This document shows positions 38,572 to 48,707 of a DNA stretch of 64,000 bases, piece by piece. Under the pieces are notes generated by a model. That model did no database searches. It saw only the letters and a program-made list of their open reading frames with translations, and was not told the origin of the DNA. The position numbers and the translations under genes were made by a program. The stretch is from Melioribacteraceae bacterium (GTDB lineage: Bacteria; Bacteroidota; Ignavibacteria; Ignavibacteriales; Melioribacteraceae). The number at the start of each line of letters is the position of its first letter. Position 1 is the stretch's first letter. Location: contig WYBN01000010.1 in the NCBI GenBank assembly GCA_011525875.1, positions 62,001 through 126,000 of the forward strand. Direction: 5' to 3'.

Positions 38572-39021
38572 ATGAAAATGAAATACAGTGAAATATCATC
38601 GGAAGTAAGGGAAATCGTAGAATCTAACAATTTCCTTCTGATTGACTTTGTTCTTCGCGGTACAGAAAACAACCCGGTAATCGAAGTTTATATCGATAAT
38701 TCAAACAGTATAACTGCCGAGGACTGCGCCGTTATAAGCAGGCAGTGCAACTCGCTCTTCGAAGAAAAATACGGCGGGGTGAATTACCGCTTGGAAGTTT
38801 CATCGCCGGGAGTTGATAGGTCGCTCAAATATTTGCAGCAATTTCCTAAAAATATCAATAGAAATTTTGAACTGCAGTTTGAGCAGAATGGCAATATTAA
38901 CAAACTCAACGGGAAATTGACTGCCGTTAAAGGAAACGTTCTAATTTTTGAAACGAAGAAAGAACAATTATCAATTGATTTCAATAATATTAAATCAGCA
39001 AAAGTATTAATCAGTTTATGA
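38572..39021 (+). CDS. rimP: ribosome maturation factor RimP
   Basis: Helps 30S subunit assembly. Start at ATG 38572 (MKMKYSEIS), or 38578. Motifs: VYIDNSNSITAEDCAVISRQ and LEVSSPGVDRSLKYL typical of the family. Its 149 residues are of the normal length; the longer frame from 38521 would include the hairpin. First gene of the rimP-nusA-infB-rbfA-truB operon. Confidence 0.9.
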   Translation: MKMKYSEISSEVREIVESNNFLLIDFVLRGTENNPVIEVYIDNSNSITAEDCAVISRQCNSLFEEKYGGVNYRLEVSSPGVDRSLKYLQQFPKNINRNFELQFEQNGNINKLNGKLTAVKGNVLIFETKKEQLSIDFNNIKSAKVLISL

Positions 39022-39038
39022 TTTTGGAGGCTTAACAA

Positions 39039-40292
39039 ATGAACACTGAAATTGTCGAATCATTTTCTCAAATGGTAAGAGAAAAAAGTTTAGATAAAGA
39101 TGTTCTTGCAGGAATAATTGAAGAAATTTTCGGGCTTATGGTCAAAAAGAAATACGGTCAGGAAGCGAACTTCTCCGTTGTCGCCAACATGGACAAGGGC
39201 GATATCGAAATATTTCTGGAGAGAAAAATTGTTGATGAAGTAGCAGACCCTAATACGGAAATCTCTATTGATGAAGTTAACGAAAAAGGAAACGAAGACG
39301 AACTTGACGTCGGCGAAATCTATGTCGAAAAGCTGGAGTTATCGTCTTTCGGCAGAAGACTTGTAAATCTTGCCCGTCAGAGTCTAAATCAAAAAATAAG
39401 AGAAATTGAAAAAGACATAATTCATAACGAATACAGCGAGATGCTCGGCGAAATTATAGTAGGGGATATTTACCAGGTGAGAAGAAACGACGTCCTTGTA
39501 AATCATAATAAAAATGAATTGATACTTCCGAGGTCAGAGCAGATTCCGAGAGAGAAATACCGTAAAGGCGATACGATTAGAGCGGTGGTTAAAGAAGTTA
39601 AAAAGACCCCGAACGGTCCCGTCATAGTAATCTCGCGTGCTGATAATTTGTTCTTACGAAGACTTTTTGAAATTGAAATACCTGAAATATACGACGGTAT
39701 AATAGAGATTATTGGTATAGCTCGCGAACCTGGAGAGCGGGCAAAGGTTTCAGTTGAATCGCAGGATCAGCGCATTGATGCTGTTGGCGCATGCGTTGGA
39801 ATGAAGGGCGTTAGAATACACGCCATAGTACGTGAGCTGAACAATGAAAATATTGATGTTATAAATTATTCGGATGATCCGGTGATATATATACAAAGGG
39901 CGCTGGCGCCTGCAAAACTTAAGCAGATTGATATTGACGAAGATGCAAAAAAGTGTACTGTTGTTGCTGACAGCGACCAGGTTTCTATGATAGTTGGAAG
40001 AAACGGGGTTAATATCCGCCTTGCAATCAAGCTTACCGGATTTGAAATTGACGTCATCAGGGAAGAAAAACCTTTTGAGGAATATGAGGAAGATATCGAA
40101 CTTGTTGATCTTAAAGAAGAACTCGGAGCCGATATTGTTGAACTTCTTATTAACAACAGACTCGATACGGCAGTTGAAGTTTTAACCGCCGGACTTGAAA
40201 ACCTTGCAGAAATTGAGGGAATATCCAAAGAGAAAGCCGAAGAGATTATTGATATTATTAAGAATCAATTCGAAGAGGAAGAAGAAGAGTAG
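39039..40292 (+). CDS. nusA: transcription termination/antitermination factor NusA
   Basis: N-terminal RNA-polymerase-binding domain (1-130), S1 domain (about 140-205, GDIYQVRRNDVLVNHNK), KH1 and KH2 domains (KGVRIHAIVRELNNENIDVI, then VGRNGVNIRLAIKLTGFEID). A short acidic end follows. The 417 residues lack the second acidic repeat region present in E. coli NusA, as in many non-proteobacteria. Confidence 0.96.
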   Translation: MNTEIVESFSQMVREKSLDKDVLAGIIEEIFGLMVKKKYGQEANFSVVANMDKGDIEIFLERKIVDEVADPNTEISIDEVNEKGNEDELDVGEIYVEKLELSSFGRRLVNLARQSLNQKIREIEKDIIHNEYSEMLGEIIVGDIYQVRRNDVLVNHNKNELILPRSEQIPREKYRKGDTIRAVVKEVKKTPNGPVIVISRADNLFLRRLFEIEIPEIYDGIIEIIGIAREPGERAKVSVESQDQRIDAVGACVGMKGVRIHAIVRELNNENIDVINYSDDPVIYIQRALAPAKLKQIDIDEDAKKCTVVADSDQVSMIVGRNGVNIRLAIKLTGFEIDVIREEKPFEEYEEDIELVDLKEELGADIVELLINNRLDTAVEVLTAGLENLAEIEGISKEKAEEIIDIIKNQFEEEEEE

Positions 40293-40321
40293 GCTAATTT
40301 TAAAACACAGGTAATTTTGTT

Positions 40322-43015
40322 ATGTCGGAAACTAAAGAAAAAAAAATACGTATCTACAAATTTGCATCCGAGTATAATCTTTCGACTGAAGCTTTGATGG
40401 AGTTCCTATCGGAAAAAGGCTATGCTATAAAATCGCACATGTCTTTGTTAACAGACGAAATGATAGCCGATATAAATACGCATTTCAAGAAAGATATTGA
40501 AAAGGCTGAGCTTCATTACAGAAAAATATCGGAATTCCAGAAGAAACGGGCTGATAAAGCCGAAGAGCATCATAAGCCGGCTGTTGTTATAGAAGAAAAA
40601 GTTGAAGTTAAGGAAGAGAAACCGTCTGTTGAAGAATTAAAGCCCGTTGACGAAGAAGAAATTAAAAAAACTGATTTAACAGCCGCTGAGGATAAAGAGA
40701 AAAAAGAGGCAGAACCTTCTGCGGAAATAAAAGAAGAAACTCCCGAAACGCCCGAACTATCACTATCCGATCAGGAAAAAATAGAAAAGAAAACATATAA
40801 GACGCAGGGCGAACTTGAATTAAAGCAAAGAAAAAAAGGCTTAACCGTAGTAGGGAAAATAGATCTCAAGAAGCCGCGCAAGAAAGAAGAAGTATCTAAA
40901 AAAGTTCCTTTAACTGAGAAGCCTTCGGTTAAGATTGAAGAAAAAACCATTGATCAAAAAGCCCGGGTTGAAGAACCGACAGTTGATGATTCTGATGACA
41001 AAAAAGTCAAAAAGAAAAAACTAAAGGTCAAAACAAAGAAGAAAGCCGACGGTACGCCAGACGATCAGGTTAAAGTAAAGAAATTCAAAAAAGTTAAAAA
41101 GCTGGAAGTTGACAAGCGTGAGGTAGAAGCCGCGATCAAGCGGACCATGAAAACCATGGACGATGCTGTGCTCGGCGATAGAGCCGCGTTTAAAAAGAAA
41201 AAGAAAAAAGAAAAGCAGGATTTACAGGAAAGACTCGAAGAACAACGAGCCATCGATAAGAAAACAATACGAGTAACTGAATTCATTGCAGTAAATGAAA
41301 TAGCAAACCTTATGAATGTGCCTGTTACAGAAGTCATACAAAAATGTATAGGACTCGGCATAATGGTTTCGATTAATCAGCGGCTTGATCTTGAAACGAT
41401 TACTCTGCTTGCTGATGAGTTCGGGTTTGAAATCGAATTAGAAGAAGAATTTTCCGCGGAATCGCTTGAGGATAAACCTGATGCTGAAGAAACTTTACAG
41501 CCAAGACCTCCGGTGGTTACTATAATGGGTCATGTCGATCACGGTAAAACTTCTCTGCTTGATTATGTAAGAAAGGCAAATGTTGTTGCCGGTGAATCGG
41601 GCGGTATTACACAACATATCGGCGCCTACCAGGTTGAAGTCAGCGAAAATAAATTTATTACTTTCCTGGACACTCCAGGACACGAAGCGTTCACTGCTAT
41701 GCGCGCACGCGGGGCAAGAGTTACTGACATAGTTGTACTTATTGTTGCCGCTGATGATGCTGTAATGCCGCAGACTGTAGAAGCAATAAACCATGCTCAG
41801 GCAGCTAACGTGCCTATTATTATTGCAATTAATAAAGTAGATAAGCCCGGCTCTAATATCGAGAAGATAAAACAACAGCTTGCTGACAGAAATATTCTGG
41901 TCGAAGATTGGGGGGGTAGATACCAGAGCGTTGAAATATCGGCAAAGTTCGGAAAAAACATTGATGTTCTCCTTGAAAAGATTCTGCTGGAAGCAGAAAT
42001 ACTCGAACTAAAAGCCAATCCCGAAAGACATACACGGGGAACAATAATAGAAACAAAGCTTGAACAAGGCAGAGGTGTCGTTGCTACAGTGCTTGTTCAA
42101 AAAGGAACTCTTCGCGTAGGCGAGCCTTTCGTAGCGGGCAACTTTCACGGGCGCGTTAGAGCTATGTTTGATGAAAGAAATAAAAAAGTTGATTCAGCAG
42201 GACCCTCCACTCCTGTAATTGTGCTTGGTTTTGAAGGTTCGCCTCAAGCCGGCGATTCGTTTATAGTTGTCGATTCTGAAAAAGAAGCTCGCGAAATTTC
42301 TATAAAGCGTCAGCAGATAAAACGTGAGCAGGATAACCGCCAGGTAAGGCATATTACTCTCGACGAAATTGCACAACAGATAAGCGAAGGCGGTTATAAA
42401 GAACTGCCGCTGATTGTGAAAGGCGATGTTGACGGTTCTGTCGAAGCGCTTTCCGATTCGTTCATGAAACTGACGAACAAGGAAGTTGCAGTAAATGTCA
42501 TTCATAAGGGTGTCGGCGCAATCTCTGAAGGTGACGTGCTTCTCGCTTCGGCATCAAATGCAATTATTATTGGGTTCCACGTGCGGCCTAACAGCAATGC
42601 AAGAAGATTAGCTGAAGCCGAGAAAGTAGATATTCGATTGTATAATGTTATTTACGATGCAATAAACGAACTTAAGTCCGCTCTCGAAGGAATGCTCTCG
42701 CCGATATTATCAGAGGAACTAACAGCAACGCTTGAAATACGAGATACATTCAAGGTGCCAAAAATCGGAACTGTTGCCGGCTGTTATGTACAGGAAGGAA
42801 AAATTTCTCGCAATGATAAAATAAGACTCTTTAGAGACGGCGTAATTACTTATGAAGGTAATCTTGCTTCACTGAAACGCTTTAAAGACGACGTTAAGGA
42901 AGTTGATGCAGGTTATGAATGTGGCTTAAATATCGCAAACTTCAACGATGTAAAAGTAGGCGATATCATTGAAGCCTATAAAGTAATTGAAACAAAAAAG
43001 AAACTGGCTAATTGA
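40322..43015 (+). CDS. infB: translation initiation factor IF-2
   Basis: The GTPase that places initiator tRNA on the 30S subunit. N-terminal IF2_N domain (1-50), then a lysine/glutamate-rich variable region to about 290, a second N domain ([20 protein letters not shown]). Next the G domain with GHVDHGKT (G1, about 401), DTPGHEAF and NKVDKPG. The C-terminal beta-barrel domains (final [11 protein letters not shown]) complete it. The length of 897 residues is normal. Its stop overlaps rbfA. Confidence 0.97.
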   Translation: MSETKEKKIRIYKFASEYNLSTEALMEFLSEKGYAIKSHMSLLTDEMIADINTHFKKDIEKAELHYRKISEFQKKRADKAEEHHKPAVVIEEKVEVKEEKPSVEELKPVDEEEIKKTDLTAAEDKEKKEAEPSAEIKEETPETPELSLSDQEKIEKKTYKTQGELELKQRKKGLTVVGKIDLKKPRKKEEVSKKVPLTEKPSVKIEEKTIDQKARVEEPTVDDSDDKKVKKKKLKVKTKKKADGTPDDQVKVKKFKKVKKLEVDKREVEAAIKRTMKTMDDAVLGDRAAFKKKKKKEKQDLQERLEEQRAIDKKTIRVTEFIAVNEIANLMNVPVTEVIQKCIGLGIMVSINQRLDLETITLLADEFGFEIELEEEFSAESLEDKPDAEETLQPRPPVVTIMGHVDHGKTSLLDYVRKANVVAGESGGITQHIGAYQVEVSENKFITFLDTPGHEAFTAMRARGARVTDIVVLIVAADDAVMPQTVEAINHAQAANVPIIIAINKVDKPGSNIEKIKQQLADRNILVEDWGGRYQSVEISAKFGKNIDVLLEKILLEAEILELKANPERHTRGTIIETKLEQGRGVVATVLVQKGTLRVGEPFVAGNFHGRVRAMFDERNKKVDSAGPSTPVIVLGFEGSPQAGDSFIVVDSEKEAREISIKRQQIKREQDNRQVRHITLDEIAQQISEGGYKELPLIVKGDVDGSVEALSDSFMKLTNKEVAVNVIHKGVGAISEGDVLLASASNAIIIGFHVRPNSNARRLAEAEKVDIRLYNVIYDAINELKSALEGMLSPILSEELTATLEIRDTFKVPKIGTVAGCYVQEGKISRNDKIRLFRDGVITYEGNLASLKRFKDDVKEVDAGYECGLNIANFNDVKVGDIIEAYKVIETKKKLAN

Positions 43016-43374
43016 TGTCTGTTAGGTTAGAAAAAATATCAGCATTAATAAAAGATGAAATTAGTTTGATCTTTCTGCATAAAATCCAGGACCCCTCGCT
43101 TGGTTTGGTCACTATAACCGGCGTGAAGGTTTCACCTGATTTAAAGAATGCAAAAGTTTATCTTTCAATTTATGAACGTGAGAGCAGACAGGAAATTTTA
43201 GAAAAAGTGAATGACATCAAAGGACTTATCAGAAATCAATTGGCGCAGAGAGTAAAGTATATCAGAAGAATACCGGAGCTTACATTTTATATTGATGATA
43301 CGCTGGATTATGTCGAAAAGATTGAAAATTTATTTAAAGTAATACACAAGAATGATAACCAAAGAGGTAAGTGA
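43015..43374 (+). CDS. rbfA: ribosome-binding factor A
   Basis: Needed for 16S rRNA 5' processing and 30S maturation. The KH-like fold begins RLEKISALIKDEISLIFL and has the typical VSPDLKNAKVYLSI and PELTFYIDDTLDY. The ATG at 43015 overlaps the infB stop (TTGATG). The 119 residues are normal. Confidence 0.95.
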   Translation: MSVRLEKISALIKDEISLIFLHKIQDPSLGLVTITGVKVSPDLKNAKVYLSIYERESRQEILEKVNDIKGLIRNQLAQRVKYIRRIPELTFYIDDTLDYVEKIENLFKVIHKNDNQRGK

Positions 43375-44056
43375 TTTAAGTAATATCGATTTTGCTAAAG
43401 GCGAAGCCGTTCTTATAGACAAAGAAACTGGAATGACTTCATTCAGAGTTGTAAATGCAATTAGAAAAATTACCGGCGTTAAAAAAGTGGGACACGCCGG
43501 AACCCTTGATCCGGCAGCAAGTGGTTTATTGATTATTTGCACCGGTGGGAAAACTAAAGAAATTTATAAATACCAGGAAAGCATTAAAGTTTATTCGGGA
43601 ATTATTTGTCTTGGCTTTGTTTCTGACACATTAGATATTGAAGGAACGCTGATGCAGGTAAAACCTCTTATAGATATTGCTGATAACCAAATTTTTTCGG
43701 CGGCGGAAAAGTTTACCGGCGTTATCGAACAGATTCCGCCGATGCATTCAGCAGTAAAACATAAGGGAAAGTCCTTGTATAAGTATGCGAGAAAAGGCAT
43801 CGTGGTTGAAAGGAAGGCAAGAAAAGTAAATATTGAGGAATTTAAGATTACAAAAATTAATTTGCCGGATGTTCATTTTAAGATTGTTTGCTCTAAAGGT
43901 ACATATATCAGAGTAATAGCCGATGATTTTGGAAAAGAACTCGGGTGCGGTGCGTACTTAAAAAATCTTAGAAGAGATGCCATCGGTCAATGGAATGTTG
44001 ATGACGCGGTTACCTTAAGTGATTTTGAAAAAAGATTTCAAAATGTACCGATTTAA
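43352..44056 (+). CDS. truB: tRNA pseudouridine-55 synthase
   Basis: Catalyses pseudouridine formation in the T loop. The catalytic motif is GHAGTLDPAASGLL with the nucleophilic aspartate, preceded by LIDKETGMTSFRVVNAIRKI. It overlaps rbfA by 23 bp, so an internal start is possible, but the conserved region begins soon after this ATG. The protein has 234 residues, with a shortened C terminus relative to E. coli TruB. Confidence 0.94.
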   Translation: MITKEVSDLSNIDFAKGEAVLIDKETGMTSFRVVNAIRKITGVKKVGHAGTLDPAASGLLIICTGGKTKEIYKYQESIKVYSGIICLGFVSDTLDIEGTLMQVKPLIDIADNQIFSAAEKFTGVIEQIPPMHSAVKHKGKSLYKYARKGIVVERKARKVNIEEFKITKINLPDVHFKIVCSKGTYIRVIADDFGKELGCGAYLKNLRRDAIGQWNVDDAVTLSDFEKRFQNVPI

Positions 44057-44075
44057 TTTCCGTTTGCAATAAGAG

Positions 44076-45017
44076 ATGAAAGTAATAAGAAATTTTAGCG
44101 GCATAGAACAGAATATAAATTCAGCAATTACTGTCGGCACTTTTGACGGCGTTCACGAAGGGCATAACAATATTTTTAGAAAGCTGACAGCGATTGCAGG
44201 TGAGAAACAATATAAAAGCGTGGTGGTAACGTTTGAACCTCATCCGCGTAAAGTTATTTCACCCGGATCAGAAATAAAATTATTAACGACTACCGGCGAA
44301 AAGATTAGAGAGTTAGAGAAATACGGAATTGACGAAGTGGTAATTCTAAACTTTACTCATGAGTTTTCCGATCTTTCTGCTGAAGAATTTGTAAAAAAAT
44401 TTTTGGTTAAGAAAATTGGGATATCGCATTTTGTTATTGGTCACGACCATAAATTCGGGAAAGACCGCATAGGCGATGAAAACAAGCTGAGACAGCTGGG
44501 AATTAAATATGCTTTTGAAGTTGCCGCCGTTGATGCAGTGAAATTCGGCGGCGAAACTATTAGCAGCACAATAATAAGAAGCCTGCTGCTTCAGGGCAAT
44601 ATTGAAAAAGCTAATAAGTTTTTGGGTAGAAGATATTCGTTCTCAGGCAAAATTGTTGAAGGGGCTACCAGAGGAAAAATGCTCGGGTTCGCCACCGCAA
44701 ATATTGATATCGCAGATGACGAAAAGTTGATACCTAAAACCGGAGTTTATGCAGTCGAATGCAGACTGAATGACGAAATCCATTACGGAGTGATGAATAT
44801 CGGTTTTAGACCAACGTTCGAAAAAGACGGCGCTTTAGTAGTTGAGGTTCATATTTTTGAGTTCAATAGAAATATTTACGGGCAGCAATTGAAAATAAAA
44901 CTGCTTAATCGGTTGAGAGAAGAAAAAAAATTCAATTCAAAAGAAGAATTGATTTATCAAATAGAAAAGGATAAGAAAAAAGCCATTCAAATTATTGGCG
45001 CAATTATAAATAATTAA
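44076..45017 (+). CDS. ribF: bifunctional riboflavin kinase / FMN adenylyltransferase
   Basis: Makes FMN and FAD. The N-terminal adenylyltransferase part has TVGTFDGVHEGHNNIF and the SxTxxR-like SSTIIRSLLL; the C-terminal kinase part contains GATRGKMLGFATANI and VYAVECRLND. The 313 residues are standard. It sits in the usual place between truB and rpsO. Confidence 0.96.
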   Translation: MKVIRNFSGIEQNINSAITVGTFDGVHEGHNNIFRKLTAIAGEKQYKSVVVTFEPHPRKVISPGSEIKLLTTTGEKIRELEKYGIDEVVILNFTHEFSDLSAEEFVKKFLVKKIGISHFVIGHDHKFGKDRIGDENKLRQLGIKYAFEVAAVDAVKFGGETISSTIIRSLLLQGNIEKANKFLGRRYSFSGKIVEGATRGKMLGFATANIDIADDEKLIPKTGVYAVECRLNDEIHYGVMNIGFRPTFEKDGALVVEVHIFEFNRNIYGQQLKIKLLNRLREEKKFNSKEELIYQIEKDKKKAIQIIGAIINN

Positions 45018-45038
45018 CGCTGGTTAAGTCTGGCGTTA
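45016..45038 (+). promoter_or_regulatory. small hairpin in the rpsO leader
   Basis: TAACGC ... GCGTTA forms a 6-bp stem around a 12-nt loop, 32 bp before the rpsO start. S15 mRNA leaders often carry structured autoregulatory elements, but the short stem is not proof of one. Confidence 0.25.
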
Positions 45039-45069
45039 CATCGTATAACAAACTATAGGAGTTACAAAA

Positions 45070-45339
45070 ATGAACTTAAGTAAGGAAGAAAAATTTGAAG
45101 TGATTAAAAAATTCGGCGGTAATGAAAAGGACAGCGGAAAAACCGAAGTTCAAATCGCATTGCTTACTGCAAGAATAAATAAGCTTACCGATCATTTCAA
45201 CGAACATAAAAAAGATCATGCATCAAGACGGGGGCTGATGATGATGGTTGGTAAAAGAAGACGGCTTCTTGATTACCTTGTGAAGAAAGATATTGAAAGA
45301 TATCGTACAATAATTAAACAACTTGATATTAGAAAATAA
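45070..45339 (+). CDS. rpsO: 30S ribosomal protein S15
   Basis: An 89-residue primary binder of 16S rRNA. Conserved [22 protein letters not shown] and [20 protein letters not shown]. An AGGAG site lies 9 nt before the ATG. It precedes pnp, the classic order. Confidence 0.98.
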   Translation: MNLSKEEKFEVIKKFGGNEKDSGKTEVQIALLTARINKLTDHFNEHKKDHASRRGLMMMVGKRRRLLDYLVKKDIERYRTIIKQLDIRK

Positions 45340-45349
45340 GGAAAAGTAA

Positions 45350-47446
45350 ATGATTTACTCAAAAGAAGTACAACTTGGGGATAAAAACATAATAATAGAA
45401 ACCGGACGGTACGCAAAGCAGGCAAGCGGTGCGGTAATGGTCAGAATGGGTGATACAATGGTTTTGGTGACGGTGGTTTCATCGGAATCGAGAGAAGAGT
45501 TGGATTATTTCCCGCTTTCTGTTGAATACAGAGAAAAATCATTCGCTGCGGGGAAAATACCCGGCGGGTTTTTTAAGAGAGAAGGAAGACCTACCGAAAA
45601 GGAAATTCTTAGCGGAAGATTGATTGACAGACCTATTAGACCTTTGTTCCCAGATAATTTTAACAACGAAACACAAGTTGCAGCATTTGTGTATTCCTTC
45701 GACGGCGAAAATGACGCCGACGTTCTTGGCGCTGTAGGCGCTTCTGCCGCACTTACAATTTCGGATATTCCTTTCCTCGAACCGATCGGCGAAGTTAGGG
45801 TGGGAAGGATTAACGGTCAGTTTATAATTAATCCTACACTTAAGCAGATCGAAGAAAGCGATATGGAATTAGTTGTCGCCGGCACTGCAACTTCAATAAT
45901 GATGGTTGAAGGTGAATCGAAACAGATTAGTGAAGAGGACTTACTTGAAGCGCTTAAATTTGCACACGGAGAAATCAAGAAACTCGTGCAGGTTCAACTC
46001 GAACTTCAAAAGGAATGCGGAAAGGAAAAAATCGTTGTTCCGGATAAGGAAATAGATGAACAATTATTCAGCGATGTAAAAGAATTGGTGTATAATAGAT
46101 TTTCCGAGCTGGTTTCAACTGTACTTGCCAAGGAAGAACGTTCTGCGAGAAATAAGGAATTGGTCGATGAGGCAATTGCATCCCTCGCTGAAAAATATCC
46201 CGAACAGGAAAAAGCAATAAAAGAAATATGCCATGATTTCGAAAAAGAACTATTAAGGAAAAGAATTCTTGCAGAAGGCAGACGCCTTGACGGAAGAGGG
46301 CTAAGCGACATTAGACCGATAACTATTGAGTTAGGACTTCTTCCGAGAACACACGCCTCTGCTCTTTTTACAAGAGGCGAGACACAGAGCTTAACTACGC
46401 TTACTCTTGGCACTAAGGCTGATGAACAGATTATTGACGGGCTGCAGGAAGAGTTCAGAAAGAGATTTCTTCTTCATTATAACTTTCCGCCGTTCAGCGT
46501 AGGCGAAACCGGGCGATACAGCGGAGTTGGACGAAGAGAGGTTGGGCATGGAAATCTTGCAGAACGGGCTTTGAAAATTATAGCGCCCAAAGAAGAAGAG
46601 TTTCCATACATCATCAGACTTAACTCAGATATTCTTGAATCGAACGGATCTTCTTCTATGGCTACCGTTTGTGCCGGTTCTTTGGCAATGATGGAAGGCG
46701 GCGTTCCAGTTAAAGCTGCCGTTGCCGGAATTGCAATGGGCTTGGTAAAAGAAGGCGAAAAATATGCTGTGCTTTCGGATATATTAGGAAACGAAGATCA
46801 CCTCGGCGATATGGACTTTAAAGTTACCGGATCAAAAAACGGCATTACAGCATTTCAAATGGATATTAAAATCCAGGGCATTTCATACGAGATAATGGAA
46901 AAAGCATTACAGCAAGCTAAAGAAGGCAGAATGCACATTCTTGGAATAATGGATGGCGCGATAAGTCAGCCTAATCCGAATATTTCGTCTTATGCGCCTT
47001 CGCTTTTATTCCTTCAAATCAATCCGGATAAAATTGGTTCGTTGATTGGTTCAGGAGGAAAAACAATTCAAGGAATTCAGAAAGAGTTCGGTGTTGAAAT
47101 ATTTATTGAAGAAGACGGAAAAGTGAGCATAGCCGGCGTGAATTCCGAGCAGGCTAAAAAAGCTAAAGAGTATATAAAATTATTGCTCTCCGAACCTGAA
47201 CTCGGAAAAACATATTTTGGCAAAGTGGTTAAGATTGCAGAATTCGGAGCATTCGTTGAAATACTACCGGGCACTCAGGGGCTTCTGCATATTTCTCAGA
47301 TTGATAACACGCGCGTTAATAATGTTAAAGATGTCTTAAAAGAAGGCGATAAAGTAAAAGTTAAGTTGATTAAAATCGAGAACGGTAAATTTTCTTTATC
47401 AAGAAAGGCATTATTGAACGAAGAAAATAAAGTTGAAGATAAGTAA
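45350..47446 (+). CDS. pnp: polyribonucleotide nucleotidyltransferase
   Basis: 3'-5' phosphorolytic exoribonuclease of RNA decay. Two RNase PH domains (KIPGGFFKREGRPTEKEIL; GETQSLTTLTLGT then VGETGRYSGVGRREVGHG), a KH domain (IGSLIGSGGKTIQGIQKEFG) and a C-terminal S1 domain (YFGKVVKIAEFGAFVEILPG) are visible. Its 698 residues are standard. It lies at the end of the operon, 10 bp after rpsO. Confidence 0.97.
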   Translation: MIYSKEVQLGDKNIIIETGRYAKQASGAVMVRMGDTMVLVTVVSSESREELDYFPLSVEYREKSFAAGKIPGGFFKREGRPTEKEILSGRLIDRPIRPLFPDNFNNETQVAAFVYSFDGENDADVLGAVGASAALTISDIPFLEPIGEVRVGRINGQFIINPTLKQIEESDMELVVAGTATSIMMVEGESKQISEEDLLEALKFAHGEIKKLVQVQLELQKECGKEKIVVPDKEIDEQLFSDVKELVYNRFSELVSTVLAKEERSARNKELVDEAIASLAEKYPEQEKAIKEICHDFEKELLRKRILAEGRRLDGRGLSDIRPITIELGLLPRTHASALFTRGETQSLTTLTLGTKADEQIIDGLQEEFRKRFLLHYNFPPFSVGETGRYSGVGRREVGHGNLAERALKIIAPKEEEFPYIIRLNSDILESNGSSSMATVCAGSLAMMEGGVPVKAAVAGIAMGLVKEGEKYAVLSDILGNEDHLGDMDFKVTGSKNGITAFQMDIKIQGISYEIMEKALQQAKEGRMHILGIMDGAISQPNPNISSYAPSLLFLQINPDKIGSLIGSGGKTIQGIQKEFGVEIFIEEDGKVSIAGVNSEQAKKAKEYIKLLLSEPELGKTYFGKVVKIAEFGAFVEILPGTQGLLHISQIDNTRVNNVKDVLKEGDKVKVKLIKIENGKFSLSRKALLNEENKVEDK

Positions 47447-47624
47447 TTAGTTGCTTATGTAATGGGACTGCAAGAAACTACCGGTAAAGTTAATTATCTG
47501 CAGCAAAGCGTTCTTAAAATCAGCGCGCTTTGAAGCAGAAATTTTATAACAGTCTCACTGAATATAGCCCGTTTTATTGTCTGAAATACGGGTTGATTCG
47601 TTCATCAAACGGAATTATGTTATT

Positions 47625-48689
47625 ATGAGAATTGGTGCTCTCGACATAGGCAGGAAATTAATCTTGGCTCCGATGGCTGAAATTACAGACGGAGCCTTTA
47701 GAAGAATTGCTAAAGAAAACGGTGCGGGATTGACTTTTACACAAATGGTCAGCGCCAATGGAATAGCCAATTCCGATTTTGAAACCCTCAGACTTTTTGC
47801 TTTCCCGCGCGATGAAAAACCGATCGGAGTTCAAGTTTTAGGAAATGATCGCGATGACCTTAGAGCTGCTGTAAGAGAAATAAAAAATTACAAACCTGAT
47901 GTAATTGATTTAAACTGCGGTTGCCCGGTTGCTAAAGTTACCGGGAATAACATGGGCTCATACCTGCTTGATGATCCCAAATTACTTGCATCTTTAATTG
48001 ACGCAATGGTTAAAGAATCCCAAGGCGCAGTGCCTATCTCAGTCAAAATGAGGCTCGGCAAGGATAAAAAGAATATAAGTATTCTCGATAACGCTAAAAT
48101 TGCCGAGGATTATGGGGCTTCTTTTATTACGGTTCATACAAGAACGCGTAAAGATAAATACAGCGATCAATCGCAATGGGAATGGTTAATTAAAATTAAG
48201 CAGAGTGTAAATATCCCTGTGGTCGGCAACGGTTCTCTGTTTGATACCGCCGATGTTATCAGGATGATAACCGAAACTGGCTGCGATAGCGTAATGGTTG
48301 CCCGGGGCGCCCTCGGAAATCCGTTTCTCTTTCACCGGGTAAATACTTTTTTAGAAACAGGATCAGACCCCGGTAATCCCTCGGTTGATACTTATGCATC
48401 GACTGCAGTTAAACATTTGGAATTTTCGGTTAGAGAATTCGGCGAGGCTATCGGCGTAAAAAAAGTAAAAAAACATATCATCTGGTATTTTAAGGATTTT
48501 GGGGGAGTATTTGATTTTGCCGGCAGAGTGTTTTCAAATAAGTATCAAGAGGGATTAAAGGAACTTATTTACGACCATGCCCAAAGAATTGAATCGGGTT
48601 ATTACCCGACGGCAGATAAAGAAAATATTAGAAAGTTATTCAACGAAAAAGTGCAATTCTGGCTTTTTGAGGAAATGAAAGTTCAATAA
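47625..48689 (+). CDS. dusB: tRNA-dihydrouridine synthase, DusB type
   Basis: This FMN enzyme reduces uridines of tRNA to dihydrouridine. Motifs: LAPMAEITDGAFRRIAKENG, the catalytic cysteine in DLNCGCPVAKV, KMRLGKDKK, and GNGSLFDTADV. The ATG at 47625 is chosen over the TTG at 47577. The 354 residues are somewhat longer than E. coli DusB. The gap upstream (47447-47624) has no clear terminator. Confidence 0.93.
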   Translation: MRIGALDIGRKLILAPMAEITDGAFRRIAKENGAGLTFTQMVSANGIANSDFETLRLFAFPRDEKPIGVQVLGNDRDDLRAAVREIKNYKPDVIDLNCGCPVAKVTGNNMGSYLLDDPKLLASLIDAMVKESQGAVPISVKMRLGKDKKNISILDNAKIAEDYGASFITVHTRTRKDKYSDQSQWEWLIKIKQSVNIPVVGNGSLFDTADVIRMITETGCDSVMVARGALGNPFLFHRVNTFLETGSDPGNPSVDTYASTAVKHLEFSVREFGEAIGVKKVKKHIIWYFKDFGGVFDFAGRVFSNKYQEGLKELIYDHAQRIESGYYPTADKENIRKLFNEKVQFWLFEEMKVQ

Positions 48690-48707
48690 AATTTTGAGAC
48701 CAAATAA

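Noticed and set aside
40580-41240. Lysine/glutamate-rich low-complexity stretch as a possible repeat or insertion in infB
   Set aside because: This is the usual variable N-terminal region of IF-2.
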